Assembly: GCA_024345305.1 (NCBI GenBank)
Contig: BRON01000018.1
Location: 682,001 to 746,000 of the forward strand
Reading direction: 5' to 3'
From: Mrakia gelida
Lineage: Eukaryota > Basidiomycota > Tremellomycetes > Cystofilobasidiales > Mrakiaceae
Length of the DNA stretch: 64,000 nt
Shown here one piece after another: positions 1 to 10,900 of the stretch. Under the pieces are notes generated by a model. That model did not search any database. It saw nothing but the letters and a program-made list of their open reading frames with translations, and was not told where the DNA came from. Each line of letters begins with the position of its first letter. Positions within the stretch are counted from its first letter, which is position 1. A program made the translations under genes and the position numbers.

Positions 1-368
1 CTGGAAGGTCTTGGACTCGTCGAAGAGTTCCTCGTCGTCTATCCTCCCACAGGGCTCGACCTTGAGAAGGCGGCCGATGCGAAGACGACGATGAACGCCT
101 TCCACACCCATGGTTTCCTCGAGCACGCTTTGGACGCCGCCTTGGAGTTCGAAGGGTTCCCTCGATCGTTCTGGGAGCTGGCTCGAGGGTTACACGAGTT
201 CGAGTTGGGAGAAGACTGGACCTGGAGGCATGAAGATGGGACGCTGGTGGGATTGAACGAGGCGTTGGAGGAGGTCAGTCGACTTCGGCCTCGAGCTCGC
301 TCTCGTAGGAGGAACATTCCTGACTTCCTTTTATTCTCTCTGCTGTCCAGGATAACTCTTCGGAGTAG
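1..368 (+). CDS. F-box-like family protein, C-terminal fragment (cut by window edge)
   Basis: The frame is open from base 1 and encodes the tail of the family found intact at 32997 and 60361: a stretch like PxxGLDLE, then EFEGFPRSFWELARG and WTWRHEDGTLVGLNEALEE. A phase-0 intron (about 274-350, GTCAGT donor, CTGTCCAG acceptor) follows the last Glu-Glu. The spliced end reads DNSSE and stops at 366-368. The intron position right after the WTW.xEDG block is shared with the copies at 6694 and 32997. The 5' part lies outside the window, so intactness cannot be judged. Molecular function is unknown; intact relatives carry an N-terminal F-box-like segment. Confidence 0.75.
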
Positions 369-752
369 TCAAGTAATCGCCGATCCTCCCCTCTCGCTCG
401 CATCAACGTCGGTCAGTTCGAAGTTCCCGTCTCTCATCTCTCCTCGAGTTGTTCGCAGATTCTGATCATCCCTCTTCCTTCCATCCTTTCTCCAGCACTC
501 AGATACTGCACACCACGGATTTTGCCTCACCACTCCATCCTCTTTCGTCGCCTCGGACCCTGTGAGTCCGCCGTTCGTCCATCTCGAAGGTGCGACGCGT
601 CCGATCAAACCTCGAGCTTTCGCTGACTTCGCCTTTCCTTTCGCCCTTCAGCTTTCATCCCTCACCCGCCTCTATGCCCTCCTTTCTCTTTTCAATTCAT
701 CGTCACATCGGTACCCTCGCCTCAACATCTCGTCGCTCAGGAGACATCAACA

Positions 753-912
753 CACATCGCAGGGAAGGCCGTCGAAGTCGTCGTCGCAGGAGGCTGGGAC
801 TCCTCGATGGAGATCGCTCGTAGGATGGTCATCACATCGCAGGGAAGGCCGTCGAAGTCGTCGTCGCAGGAGGCTGGGACTCCTCGATGGAGATCGCTCG
901 TAGGATGGTCAT
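753..912. repeat. 80-bp perfect tandem duplication
   Basis: Two identical 80-bp units abut, 753-832 and 833-912, each beginning CACATCGCAGGGAAGG and ending AGGATGGTCAT. No mismatch was seen. 80 is not a multiple of three, so a coding role is unlikely. The repeat lies in the tail between the partial F-box-like gene (+) and the minus-strand copy at 1632-2750. A recent slippage event or an assembly duplication are both possible. Confidence 0.9.
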
Positions 913-1631
913 GATTTGGGTCCTTCTCTCGTCTGCCTCTTTCGCGGGAAAGGAACGAAAGGATCACGCTTGGGACGCTGGCAGGAGATGAAGGCGAACG
1001 GGAGCGAACGTCGAGTCAAACAAGCATCTTTTTTTCGCTGAGCACCGAAAGACGACTGGATAGATAGATAGATAAAACAAGAGACCACCGAGCCACGACG
1101 AGATCCTCGTCCTAACCCCTTCCCTGCCATCCCTCGCCTCGCCCTTCGACAAACGTCCCTCGCAGCGGACTCCTCCCTCAACCCAACCACCAGCCTCGTC
1201 TCGAGGGTACTCTCGCGGCTCTCCTCGATGTTGCGTGAGCGGACCGAGAGGGAAGTGGTACCTGCTGATAGGGAAGCCGAGAGAGCACGGTCAGAACGAG
1301 AGGACGCGTCGAGCGAAGACGAGTCGAACGGCAAGACTCACGAGATGAAGAACCGAAGAAGTTCCTATTCCGCCGAGAGGGCGTCCAGGTAAGATGTATT
1401 GAGACTGAAGGAGTAAAGAGGCACATAGAAAAGTCAGCGAGCCTTCAAGGAAGGAGAGAAGGAGAAGAAGTCGAAAACGAACGAGTGATGGACCAGAGGA
1501 GGACGACGCGACGAGGAGCCGGTGGCGATAGGGACCCAACTGAGCAAAGAAAGCGATAGCAGACATGTCAGAGTTTGCACGAGAGAAAAAGAGAAGGCGA
1601 TGCTGAGCTCACCTGAGAAAAGAGACGACGA
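913..1631 (-). other. Non-coding stretch, probably spliced 3' tail of the 1632-2750 gene
   Basis: No convincing ORF was found. On the minus strand there is a textbook intron at about 1341-1262: GTGAGT donor, an internal ACGCGTC, TTCTGACC branch and CAGCAG acceptor. Further intron-like pieces (GTGAGCTC...CTCTGAC...TTTGCTCAG) sit nearer the gene. Transcription therefore probably continues past the stop codon with spliced 3' UTR exons, as also seems true after the copies at 6694 and 32997. A short GATA tract lies near 1061-1074. Confidence 0.4.
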
Positions 1632-2750
1632 TCACTGCCGACCCGCCTCAAGCCTCGCTGCCTGCCACCTCGCCAAAGAACGCGAGACGTTGACCTCCCC
1701 AGTAATGAGCTCCTCGTCGAGCTCGGTGATGAAGTCGGCGTCTCGCAGTTCGGCTGGGAGGTAGGGGAGGATCTCGTGCTCGAAGTATTCCGATGTTGGT
1801 TGACTCCTTGGAGACGCGAGGTCGACGAGGACGTGAGGAAGGATGAAGAGGGAGAGGTTTGTGGTCTCCGTGAGGGAAGGAAGGTTGCCGAGCGTGGCGA
1901 AGAGTGGGAAGAGGTCGAGAGGGATTCGAATGGAGATGGTAGGGAGGATTTGAGGAAAGTCGAGGAGGAGGGTGAGGGATCGTCGTCGCTCGGTCGGGAG
2001 GTTCTGGATAGGTTTCGAGAGGAGGTCCTTGTATCCTCGCATGACTCCGTAGATGCTGGTCTTGACGTACTGCTCCCAGTTGAGGATGTCCGGTTCGAAG
2101 TTGTCGTGATCGCTCGAGGAGACAAACCGTTCCGTCGCGTCCTCTCGGTACTCCTCCCTTCTCCCCTTCTCGTACTGCCGAAGGCTCTCGACCGCTTGAT
2201 CCTCCCACCACCAGAGCTTCCCCGTCAGCTCTGCCCCCCAAACCTCGTCGCCGTCGTACTTGAAGGGAGGTAAGATTGCCATCTCCCATCCTCTCCAGTG
2301 GAAGAAGTCGACGAGCTCGAGGTTGGGGAGGACGACGGCGGTGAGAGGGACGAGGAGGGTTGAGGGACGAAGATCCTGCTCGACCTCTCGTAGGACTCGT
2401 GTCTGGTCGACGGGGACCCAAGCATCCTCGGCTACGTTCCAGCGAATCTCCCTGACCCAGCCTCGTCTCTCCTCCTTGTCGTCGCCGACGAGCAGACCTC
2501 TCTCGGGGTCGAGAAATCGTTTCCAGTCGCTTCCTTCCACGATGGAGATCGAGCGGTAGTAGAGTGGGAGACAGAGTTGACGGACTCCCTTTGAGACTAG
2601 AAGGAGGCTTGAAGATCCGATGGGAGGGGTGATGAAGGGGCAAGGGCCGTCTTGAAGAGGGAGGGGAGGAGGAGAGGGAGGAGGAGAGGTGAAGGTGAAG
2701 GAGAGGATTCGTTCGAGGACTTCCAGGGGCACTCGAAGGGGAGGAGACAT
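1632..2750 (-). CDS. F-box-like family protein, divergent C terminus
   Basis: Single open frame of 372 residues starting at the family N terminus MSPPLRVPLEVLERIL, an F-box-like core (LPxEVLExIL), followed by a Pro/Ser linker, SSSLLLVSKGVRQLCLPLYYRSISIV, and the block FLDPERGLLVGDDKEERRGWVREIRWNVAEDAW. The ATG at 2750 is chosen because all relatives begin there; the frame is open further upstream. Unlike the relatives, the C-terminal half lacks the FEGFPRxFW...WTWxxEDG block and instead reads FEHEILPYLPAELRDADF. Alternative splicing near GEV (possible GTCAAC donor) could change the last 20 residues. It is divergent from the OGFr gene with 197 bp between the ATGs. Substrate-adaptor activity is only inferred from the F-box-like start. 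Confidence 0.75.
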   Translation of the reverse strand: MSPPLRVPLEVLERILSFTFTSPPPSPPPLPLQDGPCPFITPPIGSSSLLLVSKGVRQLCLPLYYRSISIVEGSDWKRFLDPERGLLVGDDKEERRGWVREIRWNVAEDAWVPVDQTRVLREVEQDLRPSTLLVPLTAVVLPNLELVDFFHWRGWEMAILPPFKYDGDEVWGAELTGKLWWWEDQAVESLRQYEKGRREEYREDATERFVSSSDHDNFEPDILNWEQYVKTSIYGVMRGYKDLLSKPIQNLPTERRRSLTLLLDFPQILPTISIRIPLDLFPLFATLGNLPSLTETTNLSLFILPHVLVDLASPRSQPTSEYFEHEILPYLPAELRDADFITELDEELITGEVNVSRSLARWQAARLEAGRQ

Positions 2751-2859
2751 CGTTTCGAGGGTGATGTAGGTACGAAGGTGTTGAAGAGAAGCTGACGGAG
2801 TCGACTTTGAGAGTTTGGAGGTATAGGAGGGGGAGGAGAGAGTGGGAGTTCGGAGCAAG

Positions 2860-2882
2860 CGAAAGGTCGAGCTCAACTTTCG
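2860..2882. promoter_or_regulatory. Near-palindromic element in bidirectional promoter
   Basis: CGAAAGGTC, then GAGCTC, then AACTTTCG: an imperfect inverted repeat between the divergent starts at 2750 (-) and 2948 (+). Closely similar sequences occur at the same distance from the ATG of the other family members (6566-6586, about 32861-32893, 61574-61589). Function is inferred from conservation and position only. Confidence 0.4.
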
Positions 2883-2947
2883 CTCCTTCGCTCGCCCGTC
2901 CGCAACACCGACCCGCCAACCTCGCAGATTTACCCTCTTCGAGGACG

Positions 2948-4519
2948 ATGTCGTTCCCACCAGGTACACTCCCTTCCCTCCTTCGTTCTCCTTCGACCAG
3001 AACGCTCTGGATCGCTTCTCGTCGTCGTCCACGCTCGGTCCTCTCTCGTGGACCTATCGTCTCCTCCTCCTCCCCCTCGTCTCTTCGTTCCTTCTCCTCC
3101 CCTTCTCCTCCCCTCTCAGATATCCAGCAGTTTCTTTCGATGTACCCACGCTTCCGACCCAATCCCAACAACTCCAAGAACCTCGACTTCTACAAAGGGA
3201 AAGGGAAGGCTTTGCCTGGGAGCTTGAAGATCGATGAGCTGCTCGACAGGTTGGAGAACGATTGGGCTGAGGTCGAGAGCAATCAGTGAGTTATCTTATC
3301 TCGTTATCTATTTTATCGTTGTCGAGATAAGCGGTCGGTGTCATCCTCGTATCTGGAACGCTGCTGAGAGGGACGCACTGGCAGAGGGCAGACGAGGGAG
3401 GCAAGGGAAGGGACGGTCGAGCTCACCCAAACGAGGTCCCTTCGAGAGCTCCTCGTCGTCACTCTCTACACCTGCTCTGGTATCGGGAAGCTCATCACTG
3501 ATACACTACATCTGCCTCCTCTCCAGTGGATTCATTCAATGTACGCTTCACCCCTTCCTTTGACCGTCGCTCCCTCCCCCTTCTCGCTCGAGCTCACAAC
3601 TTCTCCCTCCCTGCCTCCCTCCGTCTCTCTCTGCCAGGGCTCTTCCCCATCCCCGAACACGGAATGAACTGGCAGTCTCAACCTCTAGAACCTCACGAAG
3701 CGGAAGCCATGTCTTCCGATCCCATCGTAATGGAGAGACTCATGAGATCCTACGAGATGGTGAGCTCGACGTCTCCCCTTCGTTCAGGCAACGAGCTGAC
3801 CTTCTTCTTGAATCGTTTTCGTTCTCCAGATGCTCGCCTTCTACGGAATCCGAATGATCGATCGAAACATCGGTCTCCTAGGTCGATCCGAGAACTGGAA
3901 GAGTCGGTGTGAGCTTGCTCGTTCCCTTCGTCCCTCTCGCTTCTTATCCTCGACGCGTCTCGTATCTTGCTCGCTCACCCTCTCTCCCTCTCTTTTCCTT
4001 ACAGTCGCCCACCTCCTCTCGCACCCACACAATCTCCTCCGAATAACACGTATCCTCAAATCCCTCACCATCCTCTCTCCTCTTCCACCCTCCTCCTCTC
4101 CTCCCAACTCCAACTCAACGCACACGATGCCCTCCCTCCTGCATCACCCGCCTTCCCTCGTCCTCTTCCTCCTCGCCCAGCACAACGAGCAGCACCTCAA
4201 CCTCCTTCCTGGAACGACAGCCGGCGGGTCGCTCGAGAGGTTCTGGGGTGGGTGTTTGAGGGGGTTGGAGGAGAGGGAGTGGGTTTGCGATTTGATCGAG
4301 GCGAGGAAGATGAAGGTTGCTCGAGGAGGGTATGCTGCGAGAACGGAGTGGGGAGAGAGGGAGTATGAGGAGTGGGTGAGGGGAAGATTTGGTGGTGGGG
4401 AGGAGGAGGAGGAGTTGGAGGTTGTGGAGGAAGTGCTGAGTGAGAAGGAGGAGGAGGAGTTGAACGAGCAGACGAGGCCGATGGTGGTTGAGGAGATGAA
4501 GGAGAAGGCGAAGGAATAG
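2948..4519 (+). CDS. OGFr-domain protein (opioid growth factor receptor conserved region)
   Basis: Five exons (2948-3285, 3527-3540, 3638-3759, 3830-3908, 4005-4519) sum to 1068 nt, 355 residues. The spliced product has the OGFr_N signature in order: MYPRFRPNPNNSKNLDFY, ENDWAEVESNHGFIQWLFP, EHGMNWQSQPLEPHEAEAM, RSYEMMLAFYGIRM and SHPHNLLRITRILKSL. Exon 2 is a 14-nt microexon that restores NHGFIQW across the junctions, strong support for the model. The tail (about the last 60 residues) is Glu-rich and probably disordered. Proteins with this domain are known in animals and fungi; only the vertebrate protein has a described ligand role, so no receptor function is implied here. The gene is head-to-head with the F-box-like copy. 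Confidence 0.9.
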
Positions 4520-4731
4520 CTTGGTCGGAGCTTAGACACGACTACACGCACTTATGATCATCTTTTTTTACGATACAATACGACTCCTGGCAGACGGGCG
4601 CCACGCCCAAATCGACGACGAAGACGAGCGAAGACGCGTCTCGACCCGTCCCTTTCCCGTCTCTCGCTTCCCCGGCTCGTTCCTTCCTTCCACAGAACGA
4701 CATCAGATTTACTCCGCCAACCCAACATGAC

Positions 4732-6526
4732 TCAGTACCAAAAACTAACTCCCCAACCAGCCCCACCCTCCTGCCTCAACGCATGCCACCAACCAGGCGG
4801 GAAAACCAACATGTCTCCCTCATCCAGCACCTCCTCCAAGCTCTCGGGCAGAGCTTCAGCGTAGAACTTTGGGAACTCCGCTCGAGAAGGAAGGGTGTTG
4901 AGTTTGTTGAAGATGGAAACGCGAGAGGTGTTGCCCATGAGGGTGGTTGTTGCTGATGAGGAGGTGGTGGTGGGAAGAGGAGGAGAGTTGGACGAGGGAG
5001 AGGTGGGCGAGGAGGGCGGCGAGGACGAGGAGGAGGAAGAGAAGGGGTACATGGATGAGGAGTGATGAGGAGGTGTGAGGAAGATCCGTTTGGAGCCGAC
5101 GACTTGAGCTGCGGGAAGAGAGAGAAGAGAGGAGGGGGAGGGACGTTCGGTGAGACGCGTCGAACGAGGAGAGAACGGATCGGGCGAAGAGGAGAAACGG
5201 ACTGTAGCAGTTGTAGTAGGGGTCCTGGAGAAGTAGAAAAGAGGGAATGTTCGTCTGAGAATCCGATCGTCGATTGTAGAGCGAGAACGCGGTGGAAAAA
5301 ACGCGAGGATGGAGGACGAACCGTATGGCTTGGACTCGACCTCCCTTCTCCTCCCACCCAGACGTTGATCAACAGTCCGTCCTCCGTCGGCGGTCTCTTA
5401 TACGCTCCCTCCACCTCCGACTCCGGCGGCTCCGAGTACACGTAGTCCGGCAGCAGGATATCCCTCCTCAGCTTCGGGAAGTGAGTAAGCAGCGCGTGTT
5501 GAGCGAGGTACAGAGGAGGCCTCGCGTCGCCGTCCTTCTCCCTCTTCTCCTTGTCCTCCTCGCTCAACCCAAACCCGACTCTCTCCAAGAAGTCCTCAAA
5601 CTTGATCATCCCCTGCCCCCAGCCTTCCTCCGTGTACTCTCCTCCGATCTCGACAGGGACGATCCGACCGCGTCCGACGACGGAGAGGAGGTAGTCGCGA
5701 TTCTTCCAGGGCGAGGAAGGGTCGATCGCTGGCCAGCCGGTCTGTTGGAGGTAGGAGCGTAGGATGAAGGGTTTGTCGAGGTGGAGTTTGAGGTAGGTTG
5801 TGAGGGAGGGAGGGTGAGAGAGAGAAGGGACTGCGTTGGGTGCAAGGAGGAGGGGATGCGACGAGGATGATGGGCTGAGTTTGAGTTTCTTCGAGGGAGG
5901 AGGGGAAGACTCGACTTGTTGATCCGACGAGGAGGAAGATGAGGGGGAGTGGGCTGTGGTGGGTGGGTTCCAAGAAGGCGAAGGAAGGTGAGTCTCTTGG
6001 ACGAGGTCGATGAGATCGTTGATGAGCTCTCTCCTCCCTTCTCCTGGCGCTCCTGCTACGATGAGCACCATATCCAGTCTCGCGATCACTCCCTCCCAGA
6101 ACTCATCGTCTCCCTCTCTACCCTCTCCAGCCTCGAGAAGGTCGTAGATTGCCCAGAGGAGTCCAGCTTCGGTGTAGAGACGTCTCCAGCATTCTGGGAC
6201 GGAGGCGAAAGGGAACGAGTTGAGCTTGTCGTTGGCGAGAGAGAGGAGGGAGGAGTAGATCAGAGTTCGATCCTTGGATGATGAGGGTGCTGACGGTGAC
6301 AGGGAGAGCGAGAAGAGGGACTGATGGAGGAGGGAGAGGGGAGAGGGTCCGATGGGGGAGAGGTCTGGGAGGAGAAGAGAAGGGAACGGAAGGTGCATGA
6401 GCTCTTCTGAACTCGTCCGAGCAGGATTTTGACTTCAAAACGGTGCTCAAGCTCACCTCTGCTAGTCTGCGGCCACGTCTCTTGTAGATGAGCGACGAGA
6501 CGAAGGATTTGCTCTCTGGACGACAT
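4732..6526 (-). CDS. JmjC (cupin-like) oxygenase, KDM8/JMJD5 type
   Basis: Four exons (6526-6457, 6406-5322, 5224-5203, 5108-4732) sum to 1554 nt, 517 residues; exon 3 is only 22 nt. The N-terminal half matches the JMJD5-type helical region (ECWRRLYTEAGLLWAIYDLLEAG, RRELINDLIDLVQ). The JmjC core shows INVWVGGEGRSSPSHTDPYYN, supplying the HxD iron ligands across the exon 2/3 junction, then TQVVGSKRIFL, NTSRVSIFN, and the distal ligand in DMLVFPPGWWHAL...WGVSFWY. A Fe(II)/2-oxoglutarate-dependent hydroxylase is expected from the family; the substrate is unknown. A Ser/Pro-rich insert with a KKLKL patch lies between the two parts. It is divergent from the pseudogene at 6694 with 167 bp between the starts. 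Confidence 0.9.
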
Positions 6527-6565
6527 CGAAGACGGAGGCAAAGGGCAGGGGGAGGAAGGGAAGTT

Positions 6566-6586
6566 GAAAGGTGAGCTCAACCTTTC
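6566..6586. promoter_or_regulatory. Near-perfect palindrome in bidirectional promoter
   Basis: GAAAGGT, GAGCTC, AACCTTTC: arms match except for one missing T on the left. It lies 40-60 bp upstream of the JmjC start (6526, minus) and 108-128 bp upstream of the pseudogene ATG (6694, plus). It is the best-preserved example of the element also seen upstream of the other F-box-like family members. Confidence 0.45.
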
Positions 6587-6693
6587 TTCTCCTTCGCAAC
6601 GACCAGCAGCCCTCTCCTCCCTTTTCCCTTCTCTACCTCAGAGCAAACACATCCAGCTCTCCATCTTCCCCCCTATCATCGTCCAAAAGCACA

Positions 6694-7909
6694 ATGTCTC
6701 CTCCCCTTCGAATCCCCGTCGAAGTCCTCGAACGAATCCTCTTCTTCGCCTTCGCTCCCCTCGGCTTCCCTCCCTCTCCTTCCTCCTCCTCCCTCCCCAT
6801 CAACTCCAGAGCTCTCATCGCTCCTCCCCTCGGAACCTCCCACCTCCTCCTCATCTCCAAAGGCGTCCGTCAAATCGCTCTCCCTCTCTACTACTCGGTC
6901 ATCTCCATCGTCCAAGGAGAGGACTGGTCCACCTAGGATAGGAGCAGCTTCGTCAAGCAGCTCTGGATCAACCTCGATGGTGACGCTCAGATTCCCGTCG
7001 ACATCAAGCACGTCAAGGCAACGCTCAAGAGGAAAGAAGACCTCAGCCGAACGCTCGTCGAGCTCGCGTCCGTCACTCTCCCAAACGTCGCTCGATTGCG
7101 TTTCTTCGAGGGCATGCAGATCAAGTTGGCGATCCTCACGGACGACGACGATTTCCCTCTGTACCATCGATGGATCGCAGAGCAGGAGGAGTTGAAGGAG
7201 TTCTGCAAGACTCTCGTCGACGAAGAGTTTGGGCCGATGCCTCCCGTCGACGACGATCCCTCCAGCTGGCTTACCACCCTTACCAGCGGGCTCGCGACTC
7301 GGATGAATCGGGATTCTATGTCCGATGTGGAGCGCTCGATCTCGAAGGAGATGTTCTACTCCCTCTACCACTTCCTCGACAAGTCCTCTCCTCTCCCCGA
7401 GCGAGTTGTGACTCCCATCGACCGCCTCAACACCGTCCTCAACCTCCTCCATCTCGACCAACAGGATCCTTCGAACCCCCTCCCCTCTTTCACCGTCTTC
7501 CCGTCGCTTCGATTCGATTTTGCGGACGAGGACAACGTGATGAGATCCCTGCGGGAGCTGAGGAACGCGGTCGATAGCTTCGGACGCTACGAAGAGGACG
7601 ACGAGGAGGACGAAGACGACGGTCGCGAGGAGGTCGAGTTGTGTCGTTAGAGGACTGCCCGATTCACTTCGAGGGGTTCCCTTCGTCGTTCTGGGACGCG
7701 GCTCGAGGTGTACATGCATTCAGGTGGCTCGAGAGATGGACTTGGGTGAAGGAGGACGGCTCGACCGTTGGGTTGGAGGAGACGTTCGGAGGAGAGGGTG
7801 AAGAGGTGAGTGCCGTGTTCATTTCTCGTCCCTCTTCCTCTTCCTTGACGAAACGAAGCATCTCTCGTCGACGAGGCTGACCCTTTGTATCTGTCAGACT
7901 GTTCTCTGA
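6694..7909 (+). pseudogene. F-box-like family pseudogene
   Basis: Starts MSPPLRIPVEVLERILFF like its relatives and runs well to DWST, where TAG (6934-6936) stops it. The same frame then continues DRSSFVKQLWINLDGDAQIPVD. Compared with the 32997 copy, about 16 codons (the FLHPEKGLLVGEDNEE block) are missing exactly there, so a deletion created the stop. A second lesion near 7630-7645 is a one-base frame change: EEVELC runs to a stop at 7650 while the next frame gives VSLEDCPIHFEGFPSSFWDAARG and WTWVKEDGSTVGL. The terminal intron (7806-7897) and a short last exon (TVL, stop at 7907) are preserved, so decay looks recent. Shortened translation from the first ATG would give only about 80 residues. 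Confidence 0.8.
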
Positions 7910-10900
7910 ACTCTTGGATCGTCGTCGTTTAGGTCTCTTTGCGTCCATCTCGCTCAACATCCGTGAGTCGCTGCGATCTCGACGCGTCGTCCGTCGTCTC
8001 CTTTCTGACGATCGCTCTCATCTCCCTCCTTTTTTTAAGCTTCAAAGATATGCCCAACTATCTTCTCAAGTCTTCGCTTCCTTCCTTCTCGGTCACTCGT
8101 GAGTTTCTTCCTCTTTCTCGCCATCTTCCTTCGACGACGCGTCGTTTCGACGAGCTGACCCAACCCTCATTCCTTTCGTTCTTGTCCCTAGACGCCTACA
8201 ACCAAACCACTCGCACCTTCGATATACTTCCACCATCTGCTGCTATCCTCGTCGTCTTCGCTCAGGATTCTCTCGTTGAAAGGGAAGTCGACGACACGTC
8301 GCTGGCGTAATCGTTCTTTTTAGTTTGGATCTTGATGACTCTTCGATACTCATGAACATTCCTGACTATATGACTTCTGCTCGTACTGAAAAGAGAGGAA
8401 GGTTCGGCACCGACACGCGAGTTGAAAACCCTTTGACTTTGCGTCCCCCCTTTCTGTGTTCTGTGCGTCGTCTCCCGTCAAAAGTTTTCCGAGGCTCTCC
8501 GATGAGTTGATCGAACTTTCAAGAGAGAAGGTACTCATCGATGTGGGCACAGCATACACTAACGACGACCAACTCTTCGAGAGAATGAAGAGCTCGAGGA
8601 ACGCGAGCAATCTGGCAATCGGTCCGACCTGTCTCAACTCGCGTTTCCTTCCTAAAACGAAGAAACCGGGGTAAGGAGAGGTGGAATCGGTCAGCCAGGA
8701 GAGCGTGATTTCGAGTGAAGAGGACGTCAGAAAGGACGGAGAGAAAAAGCGAGAAACGAAGGACGCGTCGCAAGATCAATCTCTCGGAGTGGGAGGAGAC
8801 AGCCAGTCCGGTGAACCGAACAGAGGCTAGTTGTACTGGCTCACCACCTGCTACTTCCAGAGAAGTAGATCGCAGTCGGGAGCAAGAGACATGGCCAAAG
8901 GGAAGAAGTGAAAGGGAAAGCAACGGAAGGTGAAGCGCGAAGTTGCGTCTCGACTTCGGAGTCACCGCCTCACGTCAAGAGATCGAAGGGGACGTTGGAG
9001 CCGGGAGGAATCTCAGCTCATCCCCTCGGGGTGCGTTGAGAAGCAGAGGAAGGAAAGAAGTCTAGATAGAAGGAACGACGCGATGCGACGCAAACGACCC
9101 GACTTGTGACGGGACCTCCCTTCGTCCTCTCCCAGACTTTATCTGAGGTCGGGAAGAGGGCGGGAGAAGTTCCCGATCACAATACTGTGGGTATCCAGTG
9201 AGAACGAGTGATATACCAAATCGACGGAAGCAAAAAAAAAAACGCGAGGACGCGTCAACTTTCGATACTCGTGAGTAGCCGTCGTGCTCCTTCAGGGATC
9301 TGAGCTGCAAGAGTGCAATCTAGATCACTGAGTGGGAAGCGGAGGGCTACTCCCGAGATCGAGTCTCAGGAGCTGAGGATGAAAATACAGAGACTACAAG
9401 AAGACGACAAGCGAACGACGTATCGAAGCGGAGTCGGTCTCTGACCAGAAGGGAAACGTCTCCAGTCGGCAATCCTCAAAAGGATCAGGACTGGCAATCT
9501 CCTTTCTCATCAGACAGAACCACTCCGGACTTCTTCCGAAGGACGTGAACAAAGGAGAAAGAAATGAAAGGGTCGCGTCCGCGCCGTTCGTCTCGCTGAT
9601 CAGCGCCTTAGTCGCGACCAAGTGGGCGTGAGACCGCTTTTGAAGCGGCCAGAGGCCTTCGGAGCGACCAAGGAACTGAAAGGCGCGAAAGACGGCGTAC
9701 GACAAAAAGAAGAAGAGGGTGGACGAAGCGGGAAAAGAACTCGACGCGTCAAAAAATCAACCCGACCTCTTTAACCACGTCTTCGATCTCCAGTCGTCGA
9801 TCAGGTGTTGATAGACAGCTGGGATCGAGCAGAGAGTCCAAGAGGAAGGGCTGACTTTTTCAGAAAAAAAGGCGAAAAAGAATGGCAAGGAGGGGAGATC
9901 CTTTGCGTCGAAAGGTGCAGAAGAAAGCCGCTCGTCGGATGGCTCGTCTTGACCCTCAGTTCGAGAAACAAAACGGCGATCCGACGGAGTCGTCACCTTC
10001 CCACCTCAGGAGAAAGGGGAAGGGGAAGGAAAGGAGAGAACGGAAGAAGGGAAGGCTAGTGACTCGACGCGTCCGCGTTCCCTCCGCCTTCTCCCCCTTT
10101 CTCCGAGCAGCTCTGAGATCAAGACAGATCCAACCCTTCCAAAGTCGCTTCGACCCAACTCTCCGAGCTCTGAAAAGAGCCGGGAAGTAGGTTCCAAGCT
10201 TGATCGGAAGGGAAAGGATTGTTCTCGTCTTTTTTCGTTCCGCGTCGCTCCTCCACCCGCTCTTCAGCGCGGAGGACATCCAGAGAGGGAGCGAGGACGA
10301 CCACGTCGAAGAAGAGGGGAAGAGAGAAAGAAGGGCTTGGGAGAAGAGAGCTGGGAGGGAAGGGAGAGAAGGGACACGATGATCTCCCTTCGTCCAAGAG
10401 AGGGAGTTTCGAGCGATCTCTTCGCTCGACCTCCGTCCCTGGTTTGAAGGCCCATCGTATCTCCCTCTCCCTTCCTCTCCTTCAAGAGTCCCACCGAAGA
10501 AAACGAAGAAGAGAAAGAGAAAGAGACCGAAACGAAACGAGAGGTCAAGCGAGCCCTCCACCCGATCCCCTCCCCTCGGACGTCGCTCAAATCGGACCCT
10601 CACCTTTTCCCTCTTCTTTCGAAGATGGCAGGTGAGAGAGCCGACGTTTATCCGAGCGATGCGAGGGCGATGTTCGACCCCATGTCCGGAAGACACGAAG
10701 AAGGAAAGAAGGGAGGGAGGGAAGAAAGAGGGACGAGGGAGAGGGAGGGATTCCCCAGGCCAACGCCCAACGCTTCACAGAGCAGCGCTTGATCAGAAAG
10801 CGAGCAGTTTCTGAGAAGATGGCGAGAGACTGGGGAAAACCCTGTTTTAGTTGGAGAAGGAAGAAGAGACGAAGAGAGAGAGAGGAGCAGATGGTGGTGG

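Noticed and set aside
1050..1080. GATA tetranucleotide run
   Set aside because: Only about four units; too short to be of note as a microsatellite.
9956..10696. 246-codon minus-strand frame in the gene-poor region
   Set aside because: Low-complexity Arg/Ser/Leu composition, no domain, poor codon bias and no start context; likely chance in GC-rich DNA.
10626..10745. Plus-strand frame starting MAGERADVYPSDARAMF
   Set aside because: Quickly becomes repetitive Gly/Lys/Arg/Glu and ends without an intron model or homology; not enough to call a gene.
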